Virus record (IMG/VR): IMGVR_UViG_3300000265_000025
Span: 1 to 22,584 of that record
Strand: one strand, 5' to 3'
Length of the DNA stretch: 22,584 nucleotides
Source of the DNA: a virus
How positions within the stretch are numbered: position 1 is the stretch's first letter; each line of letters begins with the position of its first letter. Of this stretch, positions 12,241-21,500 are shown in pieces. The notes under the pieces were generated by a model. The model saw nothing but the letters and a program-made list of their open reading frames with translations. It did not search any database and was not told the origin of the DNA. Both the position numbers and the translations under genes were made by a program.

Positions 12241-14118
12241 TTAAATTCTGCGAACATCTTTCCAATTGGTCTCAATCTCTGGATCAGTATCATCAAATCT
12301 AACTTGAATGGGAAAGTTGGATGTAATCTCTGTTGCCACCTCAATATCTGTGATCAAAATAGGATCACTAACAACCAGTATCTCATCAGGTGATGCAACT
12401 TGTTCAAGAGGTGCCCCTAAAGAATCTGGAACGTTAATTGAATCAGGCAATTTATCTACATTTACTGTAATATTACTACTTTGACTGTTAGCTCCACCAC
12501 TACCTGAAGAAGTAGCGGTAAAAGAAATATCAAATGTTCCATGTATTGTCCAAGGAATAGCAAAGTTTGCTGTTCTAGTTATTGCTGGACCAGATTCATC
12601 CGAATTTGTTCCTTGTAAATTAATATTTTGAGTAACAGTTGTGGGGTTACCTGTATTTGGATTTCTTTGTACGTAGGTAGCAATAATATTAAGACCACTA
12701 GTTGCATATCTATAAGTAAAAGGAATCGATAAAGAATCCCCATAATCAATATCTGATGGTGAACTATATTGTAATGTAGGTCTCTGGAAAACAGTAAGAG
12801 TAGTAGAATCACTATCAGTACCACCAAGACCACTAGCAGTTAAAGTATATGTTCTTGTGGTAGTAGGATTAACAGTTCTATTAGAAGATAATAGAACCGC
12901 ACCAATACCTTGATTGATTGATGCTGTGTTAGCATCTCCAGAAGTAGTCCAAGATAGTTGAGCAGTTTGTCCAGTAATAATTGATGAGGGGATAGTAGTA
13001 ATATCAGCAACAACTGGTTGATATACGGTCAAGTTAACAGTATCTGTAGTCACTCCTCCTGGACCAGATACAGTAAGACGGTAAGTTTTACTAGAAGTAG
13101 GAGAAACATTTTGAGATCCGGAGTTTGCAACACTTCCTATGTTTGTAATCGAAACAGAATCAATAAGTCCAGTAGCAGACCAAGTTATACGTGCATTTTG
13201 TCCGGAAATAATACTCGTCTTATTGATACTAATATTTGCTGTAGGTGGTTGGAAAACAGTAATAGAAACAGAATCACTATCAGTACCACCAGGACCACTA
13301 GCAGTTATAGTATATGTTCTTGTTGTGAGGGGACTAATCACTCTACTAGAAGATAGTAAAACTGGACCAAGATCTTGATTGATTGATGCTGTGTTAGCAT
13401 CTCCAGAAGTAGTCCAAGATAGTAAAGTATTTTCTCCAAGAGCAATAGATGTTGGGTCGCTATCAATAGTAACAACAACTGGTTGATATACTATTATGGT
13501 AACACTTTTTGTAGTCACTCCTCCTATACCAGTTGCAGTAAAAGTATAGGTTGTAGTAGAAGTGGGCGAAATGGTTGAAGATCCAGAAACTCCAATATTT
13601 CCAAATCCTGTGAGCGAAACAGAACTAAGCGCAATACCACTAGCAGACCAACTTATAATTGCATTTTGTCCGGAAATAATACTCGTCTTATTGATATTAA
13701 GATTTGCTATTGGTGGCGGGGGAGGAACAGCGTCAACCCAATCTAAAGCAACACCCCAAGGTCCACCACCAGAATTAATAATAGTAGCACTGAGAGTATA
13801 TGTTCCTGGTGCATAATAACTTGAAGTAGTGACTAAAGTTTGACCGGTGAGACCTCCCATTGTTGCTTGTGCGGATCCATTAATAAAGATACTTCCCTGA
13901 TCGTCTACATTAGCATAGAATCGTTGCCTACCATACGTATTAAATGTAATGGTCCAAGAATATGTTCTATTATTTCCATCACCAGAACTACCAGGATCAC
14001 GACCCCCGAGATTCAAATTGTTCATGAATCCAGACCATCCATCTGGACCGTCAGTATTTTTTCCAGTAAAACCTTGGTTATTAGGAGATCTACTTGTAAA
14101 ATTAAAATCTTGTGTCAT
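12241..14118 (-). CDS. Adhesin-like virion protein, PA14-like head and four Ig-like repeats (625 aa)
   Basis: Residues about 50-130 resemble a PA14/GLEYA-type carbohydrate-binding sandwich (strand, ANVDDQGSIFINGSA, strand, WGVALDW). A PPPPP linker (132-136) leads into four Ig-like domains (137-212, 213-290, 291-367, 368-445) of the common bacterial 'S-I-x-x-GQ-x-x-L-x-W...P-T-T-T-Y-T-L-T-A-x-G-x-GG' type. Units 1 and 3 resemble each other, as do 2 and 4, so a two-domain block was duplicated. Residues about 446-625 match the C-terminus of the upstream 617-residue protein. The likely role is surface or receptor binding on the virion. Translation starts 3 bases after the previous stop. No signal peptide is present, consistent with a virion component. 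Confidence 0.75.
   Translation of the reverse strand: MTQDFNFTSRSPNNQGFTGKNTDGPDGWSGFMNNLNLGGRDPGSSGDGNNRTYSWTITFNTYGRQRFYANVDDQGSIFINGSAQATMGGLTGQTLVTTSSYYAPGTYTLSATIINSGGGPWGVALDWVDAVPPPPPIANLNINKTSIISGQNAIISWSASGIALSSVSLTGFGNIGVSGSSTISPTSTTTYTFTATGIGGVTTKSVTIIVYQPVVVTIDSDPTSIALGENTLLSWTTSGDANTASINQDLGPVLLSSSRVISPLTTRTYTITASGPGGTDSDSVSITVFQPPTANISINKTSIISGQNARITWSATGLIDSVSITNIGSVANSGSQNVSPTSSKTYRLTVSGPGGVTTDTVNLTVYQPVVADITTIPSSIITGQTAQLSWTTSGDANTASINQGIGAVLLSSNRTVNPTTTRTYTLTASGLGGTDSDSTTLTVFQRPTLQYSSPSDIDYGDSLSIPFTYRYATSGLNIIATYVQRNPNTGNPTTVTQNINLQGTNSDESGPAITRTANFAIPWTIHGTFDISFTATSSGSGGANSQSSNITVNVDKLPDSINVPDSLGAPLEQVASPDEILVVSDPILITDIEVATEITSNFPIQVRFDDTDPEIETNWKDVRRI
12267..12331. repeat. 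65-bp direct repeat, copy 1 (C-terminal adhesin module)
   Basis: Identical by eye to 14148-14212. It encodes the conserved EITSNFPIQVRFDDTDPEIE segment of the adhesin C-terminus, and flanking sequence diverges at once. It marks recent duplication, gene conversion or strong selection on this module. Confidence 0.85.
12909..12958. repeat. 50-bp direct repeat, copy 1 (Ig unit 4)
   Basis: Identical by eye to 13374-13423, 465 bases away. It encodes the TISWTTSGDANTASINQ-type core of Ig-like units 4 and 2. Together with 13193-13228 and 13661-13696 it shows duplication of a two-domain block of about 155 residues. Confidence 0.85.
13193..13228. repeat. 36-bp direct repeat, copy 1 (Ig unit 3)
   Basis: Identical by eye to 13661-13696, 468 bases away. 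It encodes the INKTSIISGQNA core of Ig-like units 3 and 1. Confidence 0.8.
13374..13423. repeat. 50-bp direct repeat, copy 2 (Ig unit 2)
   Basis: Second copy of the sequence at 12909-12958, in Ig-like unit 2. Confidence 0.85.
13661..13696. repeat. 36-bp direct repeat, copy 2 (Ig unit 1)
   Basis: Second copy of the sequence at 13193-13228, in Ig-like unit 1. Confidence 0.8.
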
Positions 14119-14121
14119 TTT

Positions 14122-15975
14122 TTATATTGGTCTAAGGTCGTTCCAACTGGTCTCAATCTCTGGATCAGTATCATCAAATCTAACTTGAATGGGAAAGTTG
14201 GATGTAATCTCTACTGGAATATCAATATCTGCAATAACGATAGGATCACTTAAAACAACATCAGGTTCAGGAGCAACAACTTGACCTAAAGGTATTTGTA
14301 GTAAAGAATCTGGGATGTTGATTAGATCAGGTAACTGATCAATTTCTACAGTGACTAGAACTGGTTCAGTAAATGTTGACCCACCACAACCAGTAGAAAA
14401 CAATTGATATTGAATGAATTTTGGTCCAAAATTATTCCATGGAACATTTGACTCGAACGTTACAGTATCTTGAACATTATTTTCATCTGATGCAGATGTT
14501 CCTATCTGCCGAGTATTAGATGTTACATTACCTTGGATATCAGTATATGTGATAACCACACCTGCACCACTAGTAGCATTACTATATGTAACATCTACAC
14601 TAAAATCAATTCCATAATCAATATCAACTGGGAAGTTACCACTAACTGTTGGTATTTGACAAACTTTTAAATCAACAAAATCTTCATCAAATCCACCGAG
14701 TCCATCTGCAGATAAAGTATAACGTGTACTTATATTTGGGAAAACATTTGCATTACTCGACAACAAAACCTCTCCAGTAGCAGTTACAGGAGGACTAATA
14801 AATGCTTCGTCAGCATCACCAGTAACTGTCCATTGTAAATTTGCCGATTGTCCTACAATGATTGGATTAGGGACAGAAATTATATTTGCAACTGTTGGTT
14901 CGTAAACTGTAATAGTAACTGGAACACTTGTTACTGACCCTAATACACCACCGAAATTCTTTGCTGTTATAGTATAAGTCCTAGTTTGAGTTGGATTGAC
15001 AACAACACTACCTCTTCCTATACCATTCGCATCAAATGCCGTACCGGGAAAAACATTACCAACTCCTTGATTGATAGTAATATCAGTAACACCAACACCT
15101 TGAACTGTCCAAGATAATGTTGATTGTCCAGGTCTAATATATGAAGATGGAGTTGCAGTAAATTGAACTGTTGGTGGAGGTGGAGGTAATACAGTAACAG
15201 TTACTACTTCAATTGAACTACCAACAGGTCCTATTGCAGTTAAAGTATAATTTGTAGTTGATGATGGACTTACAGTAATAGTTCCAGAGGGATCAGCAAC
15301 TGTTCCAACAGTTGGAGAAATATTAGCACTAGTTGTATCTCCAAATACAATCCACGACAAGGTAGCAGAACCAAGATAAGGAATTGTTACACTATTTTGT
15401 TGATTAAAATTATTTAGAAAGTTTGGATCAGTAGAAAATGATGCAGATGGTAGAAAGTTAATTGCCTGATCTACAGACCATCTTTCACCTTGATCACTCT
15501 CTTCATAAACAACATTAATACCTTCTTCTGTACATCGGAAAATAAAATAATCATATGATGCCTGCACTGTAGCTTTTGTCATCGAACCCGAGGCATCCAA
15601 CCACAATGACACATAAGATCCTGGTGGTTGACTTTGTAGATTACAAATAGCAAACCAATCTGATCTTGAATTAGTGTCGCCGAGATCTCTAGCAACTGTA
15701 ACAGTATGAGTTAATGAGTCATTAATATAATTGTTTGGTCTTAATAAATCAGGAAAAGATCTACCTGGTTGTAGTAACCAAAACTCTCTACCATTACCAC
15801 CATTATTGGGGTATAAAGCTCTAAATCTATTCCAATCGTTAGCAATCGCCTGTGCGCTGCTACTTACAGTTTGTGGGGAAGGTGGTGGTGGCGGAAAACG
15901 ATTATAATTATTCAGTGCCTGATTACCGATAGATTCGTCAATAATGGAAATACATTGCGTCCTTGGAATTACCAT
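14122..15975 (-). CDS. Adhesin-like virion protein, vWA/MIDAS-like head and Ig-like repeats (617 aa)
   Basis: The N-terminus begins MVIPRTQC and has a PPPPP linker (28-32). The head includes SYVSLWLDASGSMTKATV (120-137), where Asp127-x-Ser129-x-Ser131 is the DxSxS metal-ion-dependent adhesion motif of von Willebrand A domains. A second penta-proline linker (264-268) precedes Ig-like domains at about 269-360 and 361-440, and a less certain one lies at about 195-263. The C-terminal about 180 residues match the downstream 625-residue protein (DIDYG, ATSG, PW, EITSNFPIQVRFDDTDPEIE). It is probably a virion surface protein that binds a receptor or another fibre through Mg/Ca. The gene has an exceptionally strong Shine-Dalgarno. 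Confidence 0.75.
   Translation of the reverse strand: MVIPRTQCISIIDESIGNQALNNYNRFPPPPPSPQTVSSSAQAIANDWNRFRALYPNNGGNGREFWLLQPGRSFPDLLRPNNYINDSLTHTVTVARDLGDTNSRSDWFAICNLQSQPPGSYVSLWLDASGSMTKATVQASYDYFIFRCTEEGINVVYEESDQGERWSVDQAINFLPSASFSTDPNFLNNFNQQNSVTIPYLGSATLSWIVFGDTTSANISPTVGTVADPSGTITVSPSSTTNYTLTAIGPVGSSIEVVTVTVLPPPPPTVQFTATPSSYIRPGQSTLSWTVQGVGVTDITINQGVGNVFPGTAFDANGIGRGSVVVNPTQTRTYTITAKNFGGVLGSVTSVPVTITVYEPTVANIISVPNPIIVGQSANLQWTVTGDADEAFISPPVTATGEVLLSSNANVFPNISTRYTLSADGLGGFDEDFVDLKVCQIPTVSGNFPVDIDYGIDFSVDVTYSNATSGAGVVITYTDIQGNVTSNTRQIGTSASDENNVQDTVTFESNVPWNNFGPKFIQYQLFSTGCGGSTFTEPVLVTVEIDQLPDLINIPDSLLQIPLGQVVAPEPDVVLSDPIVIADIDIPVEITSNFPIQVRFDDTDPEIETSWNDLRPI
14148..14212. repeat. 65-bp direct repeat, copy 2 (C-terminal adhesin module)
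   Basis: Second copy of the sequence at 12267-12331, at the 3' end of the vWA-headed gene, about 1.9 kb from the first. Confidence 0.85.
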
Positions 15976-15981
15976 AGTCGA

Positions 15982-15989
15982 ACCTCCTT
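15982..15989 (-). promoter_or_regulatory. Full-consensus Shine-Dalgarno AAGGAGGT
   Basis: An uninterrupted AAGGAGGT lies 6 bases upstream of ATG 15975 and overlaps the TAA of the tail-collar gene upstream (TAAGGAGGT). Other starts in this window have weak or no such sequence, so this fixes the start and predicts high translation. Confidence 0.85.
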
Positions 15990-16872
15990 AAATTTTGATA
16001 ATGTATGTAACAATAATAAATGGCGTAACTACTGCATCAAGTTTGTTAATATTTTCTACAGACACATTTAATGTAGTATTGACGTTATCTGCAGGGATCT
16101 CAAATGGTTGATGTTGATATTGAAAATTATGATCATATTCTGTTGGTTTTGTAAGTCTATGAGTATGTGATGATAATGCACTAGTATTAAATTCAGTACC
16201 CTCAAGAACGTTTCCTGCACCAGAGCTGGCACCAAATGCTCCACGATCTTTACCATCACCACCAACTGCATGGTTTGCAGTGTAATTCAGATAGTTCACA
16301 GCAGAATTGTGAGCATGACCTTGAAAATTTTCAATATCTAGAAATGTTTCCGCTGATGTAGTCTCAAATCTATATTTTGGACCAGATCTAAATGCATATG
16401 TTGTCTCAACAGGAGTTCCTACAAAATTACCAAGAAAATCACACGTTAACTGTGTTCCTTCGTTACATAAAACCTCAACAGCAGGTCCAACTCTAGTCTC
16501 TTCAGTATCACCAACAAAAGTATTTAAGTAGTCACCAACTGATCTAGATGGAATAATGACTTTAGATCCAAGATCAGGTAGTTGAAACTGTCCTAAATCT
16601 CCTGTTTCTTCATCTTCTTCTCTAAGAGTTACATTTTCTTTTTTAAACTTAGAGGATTGACCTACACCTAAGATTTGTGATAGTGCAAGAAACTCCTGTG
16701 CATTTCTAATAGTTCCATCACATTTCAAATAACCAGCAGGAACATATTCCTGAAAATTTGCTCCGTTGGGATCATTTATATTTGCAAGATATGGCGTTGA
16801 GTGAACCTGAATAGATCCAATGTAACCACCATAGTGTGATCTGACTTTAGAATAGTTGTTGTTGGGTGCCAT
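15988..16872 (-). CDS. Tail-collar/short-fibre-like virion protein (294 aa)
   Basis: A tail-collar-type start lies at residues 44-70 (VPAGYLKCDGTIRNAQEF, LALSQILG), followed by FQLPDLGSKVIIPSR (96-110), the collar's closing strand. His-x-His pairs at 186-188 (GHAHNS) and 236-238 (SHTHRL) resemble the metal-binding histidines of gp12-like fibres. The protein ends VVTPFIIVTYIIKI, like the two other collar proteins here. Two cysteines (136, 144) flank a short loop. The likely role is a baseplate-associated short tail fibre or related receptor-contacting part. It begins 1 base after the previous stop, and its own stop overlaps the next gene's Shine-Dalgarno. Confidence 0.8.
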   Translation of the reverse strand: MAPNNNYSKVRSHYGGYIGSIQVHSTPYLANINDPNGANFQEYVPAGYLKCDGTIRNAQEFLALSQILGVGQSSKFKKENVTLREEDEETGDLGQFQLPDLGSKVIIPSRSVGDYLNTFVGDTEETRVGPAVEVLCNEGTQLTCDFLGNFVGTPVETTYAFRSGPKYRFETTSAETFLDIENFQGHAHNSAVNYLNYTANHAVGGDGKDRGAFGASSGAGNVLEGTEFNTSALSSHTHRLTKPTEYDHNFQYQHQPFEIPADNVNTTLNVSVENINKLDAVVTPFIIVTYIIKI

Positions 16873-16873
16873 T

Positions 16874-18577
16874 TTAATATGCTCTTATTACATATACTGA
16901 AGTCATTCCAGGTTGAGTCGTATTAAAGTTAATCTGGAATACACCAAGGTTTCTTTCATTATCTAGATTTAAGTTTGCATTTGGAGCAGTAACGTATACA
17001 TTTAAACTATTTAATGGTCTTAGACCAGAAAGATCAAAGTCTACATCAAACTCTTCATGAGTATGCGAGGAAATAATATCTATTGATCCAGCAACTCCAA
17101 TAGTTGTTCTCTTGAAGTCCCAACCTGCATTACTATTAAATGTACTATAAGTAACAAATGCTGAAGGTAATGCTAGTGCTCCTGCTTCTGGATCACCTGC
17201 ATATTCTAAAAGGTCTGGATACCAGTTAGTCAAACCATTACTAAATGTCTCTAGCTGTTCGCCATTCTTGCCGTAATCAACTGCTGCTCTTCCTCCAGGT
17301 CCTTTGTTGAATCCAGCAATACCACCTGATAATGCACCTTTAACTAGACCAACACCCTCATTAAATGTTCTATGTGTTATTGGTTGTGTCAATTCTGATT
17401 TAAGAGGACTCCATGCAACGTTATTGGGCGTCCAGTTAACTGGCGGACTTTCTGCAACAACTCCAGCAATGACACGTCCTGGTATTCCGTTACCGAAACC
17501 AGATCTACCACGTTCCGAATTATTCAAAGTGAATGAAAGTTCAAGTTCATTATCGTTGGTAATAAAAATGTCGCCGTCGCCTGGGGAAATATCACTCTGA
17601 AAGTTATACGTAATGCTTGACCATGGAATTACACCGTCACCAGGTTGAGCAAAAGAATCTTTTTGAATAGTTTCAATTCTACCACTATGTCCGTGACCTC
17701 TAAGATGTCCTCTTCCTAGTTTTCTAGGACCAAAGAACATAATACGATTACCCTGACCAGATCCCGCTATAATAGTATTTCCTTGAAGTCTGCCGTTATA
17801 ATAGTATGAAACCTCTCCACTATCTCCAGCTGGTGCTGTTTCTCTCTCATTTAATTCAAACACAACGTCAGTAGCAACATCGTTAAATGATGTTGGAATA
17901 CCTAGATCTGAGTTTACACCAATGTATGGACTAACTTCCGATATGGCAGTTGAATCAAGATCAAAAGATCTACCAGTGGGAGATCCTGGTCCAAGATAAT
18001 CTGTTTCTACATCAACTAGAGGTCGGTTGATTAAAGCAGGAAGAACAATCTCCCCCTGATATGTAGGAAACTCTCCGCCAAATGTAGAAACAGATCCCTC
18101 TTCAACAGTAGCTACAGTAATTAAAATATCAGATCCATTACCAGAGTTACCAGAAGGAACAGTTAAGATATCACCAACTTCATAGTTAGCACCCTGTTGC
18201 AGTCTTTGAACAGTAACTGATCCACCAACACCATTGGGAGCACTACCTGATTCTGTTCCTGCATCAGCAACAATAATGGCAAAAGTAGAACCTCCGCCAC
18301 TACCATCAATAGGTGAGAAAATATATGTGTCAGGAATTCTTCCTACTTCTGTTGATGAATTATTAGTGAAAGAAACAATTAGACCTTGAGTAACGGAAGT
18401 AGATAAATTGTATGTGTCTCCGATTGCTCTGGCAAGCAATGGAAAATCTGAGGCAGATACTTGAGATCCATCACAAACTACCCAACCATCAGGAATATCT
18501 GAGATATTCCCGACCCATGGCATAATTGTTCCGATGGCAGCTGCCTTTGCTGTTTTGATCTGTTGATAGAATGCCAT
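16874..18577 (-). CDS. Tail-collar fibre-like virion protein (567 aa)
   Basis: Begins MAFYQQIKTAKAAAIGTIMP, then IPDGWVVCDGSQVSASDFPL (28-47) and LARAIGDTYN, a clear tail-collar domain. An inserted glycine-rich module at about 92-160 carries the 'NYEVGDILTV' turn. His-x-His pairs occur at 295-297 (GHGHSG) and 505-507 (SHTHEE). The C-terminus ends GMTSVYVIRAY. These features fit a short-fibre or baseplate-attached structural protein. I prefer ATG 18577 over ATG 18604, because the longer form overlaps the previous gene and its nine extra residues precede what looks like the natural start. Confidence 0.8.
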   Translation of the reverse strand: MAFYQQIKTAKAAAIGTIMPWVGNISDIPDGWVVCDGSQVSASDFPLLARAIGDTYNLSTSVTQGLIVSFTNNSSTEVGRIPDTYIFSPIDGSGGGSTFAIIVADAGTESGSAPNGVGGSVTVQRLQQGANYEVGDILTVPSGNSGNGSDILITVATVEEGSVSTFGGEFPTYQGEIVLPALINRPLVDVETDYLGPGSPTGRSFDLDSTAISEVSPYIGVNSDLGIPTSFNDVATDVVFELNERETAPAGDSGEVSYYYNGRLQGNTIIAGSGQGNRIMFFGPRKLGRGHLRGHGHSGRIETIQKDSFAQPGDGVIPWSSITYNFQSDISPGDGDIFITNDNELELSFTLNNSERGRSGFGNGIPGRVIAGVVAESPPVNWTPNNVAWSPLKSELTQPITHRTFNEGVGLVKGALSGGIAGFNKGPGGRAAVDYGKNGEQLETFSNGLTNWYPDLLEYAGDPEAGALALPSAFVTYSTFNSNAGWDFKRTTIGVAGSIDIISSHTHEEFDVDFDLSGLRPLNSLNVYVTAPNANLNLDNERNLGVFQINFNTTQPGMTSVYVIRAY

Positions 18578-18582
18578 GTGTT

Positions 18583-21500
18583 TTATACGTCCATTAGATA
18601 CCATCCTGCCTTATTGGGATTCGCTCCAGGTCCACCATCAGCGTCGGAAGTGCCAGCATAAACAAGACCGAATGCTGCGTTTGGTGTTTGAACAACCAAT
18701 TCACCGCCGTTATGTGTGATTGAGAAGTTCTCTCCCAAAGTATTGCCCGTAACAGAAGTTCCTGTGTTGCTAATAGAACCCTGAATCCTTACCAGATTAG
18801 GAGCACGAACAACTAGAGACTTGTCGTATGAAAGGATACCACCTATATCTATAATACGAACCATGTCACCCATTTGAGCGTCTTCAGGTAGCTTGAGAAG
18901 TGATGTTCCAGAGATTTCAATAAAGTAGTTGACATTACGTAACGCATTGATGATACCAGTGTTAGCAACCAGCCACTTACGTCCACCAGTAGACGAGATG
19001 TAGTTACTAATGCCAGCAATATTAACCGAACCATCATCATCAACTGCAAAGACTTCAACACCGTTTTGGTTAACAACTAAGTCTCCACCATTGACTGTGA
19101 GGTCACCTGCGATCCTGACAGGACCTCCAAATTCAGATAGTCCATCACCTTCAGCAGAGAATGAACCGTAAGTAGTAAAGTCTCCAGAAGAATTATTAAA
19201 TGTTAATCTTGGGACAGTAAAGTCGCCATTATTATCAAGTCCAAAGATGTCGATGTTACCACCGTTCATCAACAGGTTACCAGTTGCACTATCAACTTGG
19301 AAGGTAGTTCTCAGTGGAACGTCAACCGTTACCCCATTATTCGCGAAAGAAGGACCACCGTTAGTGATAGTAAGGAACTGAGTTGAAGGAACAGTAGAAC
19401 CATTCAGTGTGATTGTATTCTCTACCGTGAGAGTTCCAGCAATGTCAGTGTTGCCAGAACTACCAGCAACCGTAAACTTATTGAATCCAAGTCCTGTGCC
19501 GAGGTTACCAGCAATAGTTGTATTACCAGTTGTAGACTCGACTTTGAAGTTAGTAACAGCAGGATCGCCACCATCAGTAACAATTAAGGACTGAACGTCA
19601 GTGCTAATAACATCAGCAATTGCAACAATCTCAGACTGATCGATTCTCAGAAGGTCTAGTGTGGTTAGAACCCCACCGAACTCAGCAACACCGATTCTTA
19701 CATTAGCACTAGTTCCATCAATACCAGCTCTTGGTTCATCCAGGATACCATCGGGAACATTAGGATTGCCAGGTGATCCAACATCCTTACCAGTGATAAA
19801 GGATGCTGCAGGTTGCTTGTCAAGTTTAGCGATGACACAACCGTCAGGGTGATTAGTCCAACCGTCACCAGTAGCAGGATCACCAGTTCCTTCTTCTGCT
19901 CTTGTGACAGAGATTCTAAAACCAGAAGGATCATTTGAGTTAGTGAGGTTGTCTAGACCGACAACACGCATGATCTCAGAATACTGCTGATCTCTCAAGT
20001 TAGTAACAGATGTTCCACCCTGTGGAGTAACTGCATCAGGAGATGCAGTATTGCCACGATCTAGAAGGATCAGATCACCAATATCAAAGTCAGATGCAGA
20101 AGGTGTTGAGATCGGCAGGATGAAGATGTCGCTTGAATCAGTAACACCATTAATATTGAGAGTGATATTAGGAGCACCACCACCACCGAGTTGAGTATCA
20201 AGAATAGTCAGTGTTTGGTTATCAGCATATCCACTACCTGTCGCGACTAGTTCAACAGTAACTGTTCCATCAAATGCAACACTAACATCGAATGCAGAAC
20301 CAGAACCTGTACCACCCTCAGCAAATCTAAAGGTATACTGACCGGGAACACGAAGTGGATCAGGTGTTGCTTGAACGTTATCGAATGCTCCAATTCTACC
20401 ACCACCTGCTTGGTCTTGTGATCCACCCCAGAATCTATTACCTTCAGTATCAATAACTCTACCAGTTGTAGAATACTTGTAGAAGTCTAGGTTAGGAACG
20501 TCAAGTGAACCAAGGTTATGGAGATTGAGAGGAGTAGAGAATCTAGATCTTACAATCTCAATAATACCAGCAGTTGTTCCGCCATCCAGAATGATGCTTG
20601 AATCAACAGTTGCTGATGCCTGAACTTTCAAAGCATTTCTGATAGTGGTAGTTCCACCAAGAGATGCAATCGTGATATTATTTGCTTTGGTGAATGCCTC
20701 AATAACTTGCGTTCTGTCATCATCAAAGAGTCTTGCTTTTCCTGTTTGAGTAAAGATTCTAGAAACTCCTGTTCCAGAAGCAACCTTACTACCAATCTCT
20801 AGGTTACCAGAAGCAATTGTCTGAGAAGATCCTAGAACAACCTTGGAGTCTGTGTTTGCCCACGCACCACCAATAAAGACTTGTGAGAAGCTAGTAGCAT
20901 CATCACCAACAGTTGCGATGTCAACAAAAGCATTTGTAGATTGAGCATGAACACTGAAAATAGTCCTTGCAGAGTTATTACCAATTCTAACAGTCTGGAA
21001 GTTAGCATTACTACCAAGAGTGATCGTTTGATCGTTGGTAGTGTTGCTGAACATATCGATCAACTGAGCATCACCAGCAAAGTTAATGATGTTCGCGTTG
21101 TTGTTGACCAGGTTAAAAGTCTCAGATGTAGTATTGATGTCTCCACCATCTACACTGATGTCTTGCTCCATCAAGAAGTTACCAGTGATTCTACCATCAC
21201 CGACAACAACTAGGTTACGATCCAGTTCATCTCGTGGTTGTAGTCCTAGGGTTGTGTTGATACCCACTCTACCACCAGTTTGATAACCGATGCCTTGATC
21301 AACTGCCGCAGCATCTGTAGTTGCAACACGGAGAGTTCCACGTTGCTCTAGATCATTGCTATCGCCACCAACCAGCAATGCATTGTCCTGAGGAATGAAT
21401 CCTTGTGCCGCAAGAGCAGCACCAGTTAGACCTTCACGCTGATCGCTATTGAGATTGTTATTATCATAGCGATTATCTGATGCAGCACCAGCAGCATTAT

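Noticed and set aside
12787-13720. CRISPR-like spacing of repeats
   Set aside because: Repeats are in-frame Ig-domain cores with a period of about 465 bases, not short palindromic repeats with unique spacers.
13018-14253. Several plus-strand open frames rich in Ser, Arg and Ile
   Set aside because: Antisense shadows of the repetitive Ig-like coding sequence, repeated because the underlying DNA is repeated.
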